Positions 61,201-64,000 of a stretch of DNA of 64,000 nucleotides are shown here, one piece after another. The notes below the pieces were generated by a model. That model had not been told where the DNA came from and made no database searches. It saw only the letters and a program-made list of their open reading frames with translations. The stretch comes from Plumapathes pennacea (taxonomy: Eukaryota > Cnidaria > Anthozoa > Antipatharia > Myriopathidae), in NCBI GenBank assembly GCA_964036295.1, contig OZ038471.1, forward strand, positions 5,082,001-5,146,000, read 5' to 3'. Each line of letters opens with the position of its first letter. The stretch's first letter is position 1. A program made the position numbers and the translations under genes.

Positions 61201-64000
61201 GGAGCCTGGGTCAAACCCTAACTAAGTCTGAATTTAACCAGTGTTTTCTCCAAGAATAAAACCTATTTTCAAAATCAAAAGGCTGATTCCTATCATTTAC
61301 CATCTCGACTGCCTATTTCCAGTCTTTGAATTGAACTGAAGGACCAAAAAATTTTGGTATATAAACCCTAGGAGACTGGGTCAAACCCTAACTAAGTCTG
61401 ACTTTGACCAGTGTTTTCTCCAAGAATAAAACCTATTTTCAAAATCAAAAGGCTGATTCCTATCATTTACCATATCGACTGCCTATTTCAAGTGTTTGAA
61501 TTAAACTAAAGGACCAAAAAATTTTAGTATATAAACCCTAGGAGCCTGGGTCAAACCCTAACTAAGTCTGACTTTGACCAGTGTTTTCTCCAAGAATAAA
61601 ACCTATTTTCAAAATCAAAAGCCTGATTCCTATCATTTACCATCTTGACTGCCTATTTCCAGTATTTGAGTTGAACTCAAGGACCAAAAAACTTTAGTAT
61701 ATAAACCCTAGGAGCCTGGGTCAAACCCTAACTAAGTCTGACTTTGACCAGTGTTTTCTCCAAGAATAAAACCTATTTTCAAAATCAAAAGGCTGATTCC
61801 TATCATTTACCATTTTGACTGCCTATTTCCAGTGTTTGAGTTCAACTAGAGCACCAAAAAAATTTGGTTTAAAAACCCCAGGAGCCTGGGTCAAACCCTA
61901 ACTAAGTCTGAATTTAACCAGTGTTTTCTCCAAGAATAAAACCTATTTTCAAAATCAAAAGGCTGATTCCTATCATTTACCATCTCGACTGCCTATTTCC
62001 AGTCTTTGAATTGAACTGAAGGACCAAAAAATTATGGTATATAAACCCTAAGAGCCTGGGTCAAACCCTAACTAAGTCTGACTTTGACCAGTGTTTTCTC
62101 CAAGAATAAAACCTATTTTCAAAATCAAAAGGCTGATTCCTATCATTTACCATCTCGTCTCCCTATTTCCAGTGTTCGAATTGAACTAAAGAACCAAAAA
62201 ATTTTAGTATATAAACCCTAGGAGCCTGGGTCAAACCCTAACTAAGTCTGACTTTAACCAGTGTTTTCTCCAGAAATAAAACCTATTTTCAAAATCAAAA
62301 GGCTGATTCCTATCATTTACCATCTTGACTGCCTATTTCCAGTGTTTGAGTTCAACTAGAGCACCAAAAAAATTTGGTTTAAAAACCCTAGGAGACTGGG
62401 TCAAACCCTAACTAAGTCTGAATTTAACCAGTGTTTTCTCCAAGAATAAAACCTATTTTCAAAATCAAAAGGCTGATTCCTATCATTTACCATCTCGACT
62501 GCCTATTTCCAGTGTTTGAGTTGAACTCAAGGACCAAAAAATTTTGGTATATAAACCCTAGGAGCCTGGGTCAAACCCTAACTAAGTCTGACTTTGACAA
62601 GAGTTTTCTCCAAGAATAAAACCTATTTTCAAAATCAAAAGGCTGATTCCTATCATTTACCATCTCGACTGCCTATTTCCAGTGTTTGAATTGAACTAAA
62701 GGACCAAAAAATTTTAGTATATAAACCCTAGGAGCCTAGGTCAAACCCTAATTAAGTCTGACTTTGACCAGTGTTTTCTCCAAGAATAAAACCTATTTTC
62801 AAAATCAAAAGGCTGATTCCTATCATTTACCATCTCGACTGCCTATTTCCAGTGTTTGAGTTGAACTCAAGCACCAAAAAATTTTGGTATATAAACCCTA
62901 GGAGACTGGGTCAAACCCTAAGTAAGTCTGACTTTGACCAGTGTTTTCTCCAAGAATAAAACCTATTTTCAAAATTAAAAGGCTGATTCCTATCATTTAC
63001 CATCTCGACTGCCTATTTCAAGTGTTTGAGTTGAACTAAAGGACCAAAAAATTTTAGTATATAAACCCTAGGAGCCTGGGTCAAACCCTAACTAAGTCTG
63101 ACTTTGACCAGTGTTTTCTCCAAGAATAAAACCTATTTTCAAAATCAAAAGGCTGATTCCTATCATTTACCATCTCGACTGCCTAATTCAAGTGTTTGAA
63201 TTGAACTAAAGGACCAAAAAATTTTAGTATATAAACCCTAGGAGCCTGGGTCAAACCCTAACTAAGTCTGACTTTCACCAGTGTTTTCTCCAAGAATAAA
63301 ACCTATTTTCAAAATCAAAAGGCTGATTCCTTTCATTTACCATCTTGACTGCCTATTTCCAGTGTTTGAGTTCAACTAGAGCACCAAAAAAATTTGGTTT
63401 AAAAACCCTAGGAAGCTGGGTCAAACCCTAACTAAGTCTGACTTTGACCAGTGTTTCCTCCAAGAATAAAACCTATTTTCAAAATCAAAAGGCTGATTCC
63501 TATCATTTACCATCTCGACTGCCTATTTCCAGTGTTTGAGTTCAACTAGAGCACCGAAAAATTTTGGTTTATAAACCCTAGGAGCCTGGGTCAAACCCTA
63601 ACTAAGTCTAACTCTAACCAGTGTTTTCTCCAAGAATAAAACCTATTTTCAAAATCAAAAGGCGGATTCCTATCATTTACCATCTTGACTGCCTATTCCC
63701 AGTGTTTGAGTTGAACTAAAGGACCAAAAAATTTTGGTATATAAACCCTAGGAGCCTGGGTCAAACCCTAACTAAGTCTGACTTTGGCCAGTGTTTTCTC
63801 CAAGAATAAAACCTATTTTCAAAATCAAAAGGCTGATTCCTATCATTTACAATCTCGACTGCCTATTTCCAGTATTCGAATTGAACTAAAGGACCAAAAA
63901 AGTTTAGTATATAAACCCTAGGAGCCTGGGTCAAACCCTAACTAAGTCTGACTTTAACCAGTGTTTTCTCCAGAAATAAAACCTATTTTCAAAATCAAAA
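58203..64000 (+). repeat. Higher-order repeat of 22 monomers (3,739-bp period), second copy incomplete
   Basis: Distinctive monomers at 58,692-59,220 recur at 62,431-62,959, an offset of 3,739 bp (22 x 170 minus a 1-bp deletion near 61,180). The GGAAGCTGGG variant at about 59,673 recurs at 63,412. A 5-monomer (850-bp) duplication is nested inside (variants at 60,115 and 60,960). Confidence 0.8.

Larger units (their letters stand above)
35091..64000 (+). repeat. 170-bp satellite array, about 170 tandem monomers, with higher-order structure
   Basis: From TTTTCAAAATCAAAAGGCTG onward the sequence is one uninterrupted head-to-tail array to the window end. The monomer is 170 bp in most copies; rare units differ by 1-7 bp. 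It contains AATAAAACC, GATTCCTATCATTTACC, a variable middle segment, an A/T run, TATATAAACCC in most copies, CCTAGGAGCCTGGGTC and AACCCTAACTAAG. Recurrent monomer types can be told apart by the middle segment: TTGAACTCAAGGACC, TTCAACTAGAGCACC, ATTGAACTAAAGGACC and ATTGAACTGAAGGACC. These recur in fixed order over blocks of 5 to 22 monomers. The first 3 kb is more divergent, as expected at an array edge. There are no inserted genes or transposons. Monomer length is close to a nucleosome repeat. Function unknown. Confidence 0.97.

Noticed and set aside
35237-62959. Repeated 62-codon open frames (MFSPRIKPIFKIKRLIP...) through the right half of the window
   Set aside because: They are translations of the 170-bp satellite. 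170 is not a multiple of three, so the frame cannot continue from unit to unit, and the frames open and close with random monomer substitutions.
35091-64000. CRISPR-like regular repeat
   Set aside because: There are no short repeats separated by unique spacers; the whole 170-bp unit is repeated, and the surroundings are eukaryotic.
35091-64000. Telomere or subtelomeric TTAGGG tract
   Set aside because: The CCCTAA words occur once or twice per monomer and never in tandem.

Overview
The window looks like nuclear DNA of a cnidarian, most likely an anthozoan and possibly a stony coral. That placement is an inference. It rests on AT-rich DNA with many short GT-AG introns, metazoan-only gene families (ionotropic glutamate receptor, and a PAN/EGF/D8C extracellular protein), many short inverted-repeat elements, and a transposase-like protein of a kind I associate with cnidarian genomes. 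There are no operons or other bacterial features.

Layout. (1) 1-2,548, minus strand: the first six coding exons of an ionotropic glutamate receptor gene (copy A) that leaves the window at its left edge. (2) 2,549-13,672: an intergenic stretch holding a 5.77-kb DNA transposon (5,989-11,757) flanked by TTAA, with about 1-kb terminal inverted repeats and a decayed multi-exon transposase-like gene. (3) 13,673-23,175, minus strand: a complete tandem paralogue (copy B) of the same receptor. I could join 14 exons into one 826-residue frame with signal peptide, amino-terminal domain, S1, M1, pore loop, M3, S2 and M4. Its introns carry several MITEs, a tRNA-Ser-derived SINE and a hexanucleotide microsatellite. 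(4) 23,176-29,647: gene-poor and full of MITEs. (5) 30,329-34,280, plus strand: five exons of a secreted PAN/Apple, fibrinogen-like, EGF, calcium-binding EGF and D8C protein; its initiator exon was not found. (6) 35,091-64,000: about 29 kb of an uninterrupted 170-bp satellite (about 170 monomers) with nested higher-order repeats, running off the right edge.

How the parts relate. The two receptor copies share exon structure, exon phases and an apparent GC-AG intron, so they arose by tandem duplication; copy B lies upstream of copy A in transcription order. The receptor has intact pore and gating motifs but unusual ligand-contact positions. The extracellular-protein gene is on the opposite strand, and nothing in the sequence links it functionally to the receptors. 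The satellite is the largest feature; its monomer length and higher-order structure suggest a centromeric, pericentromeric or other heterochromatic block, which the sequence alone cannot prove.
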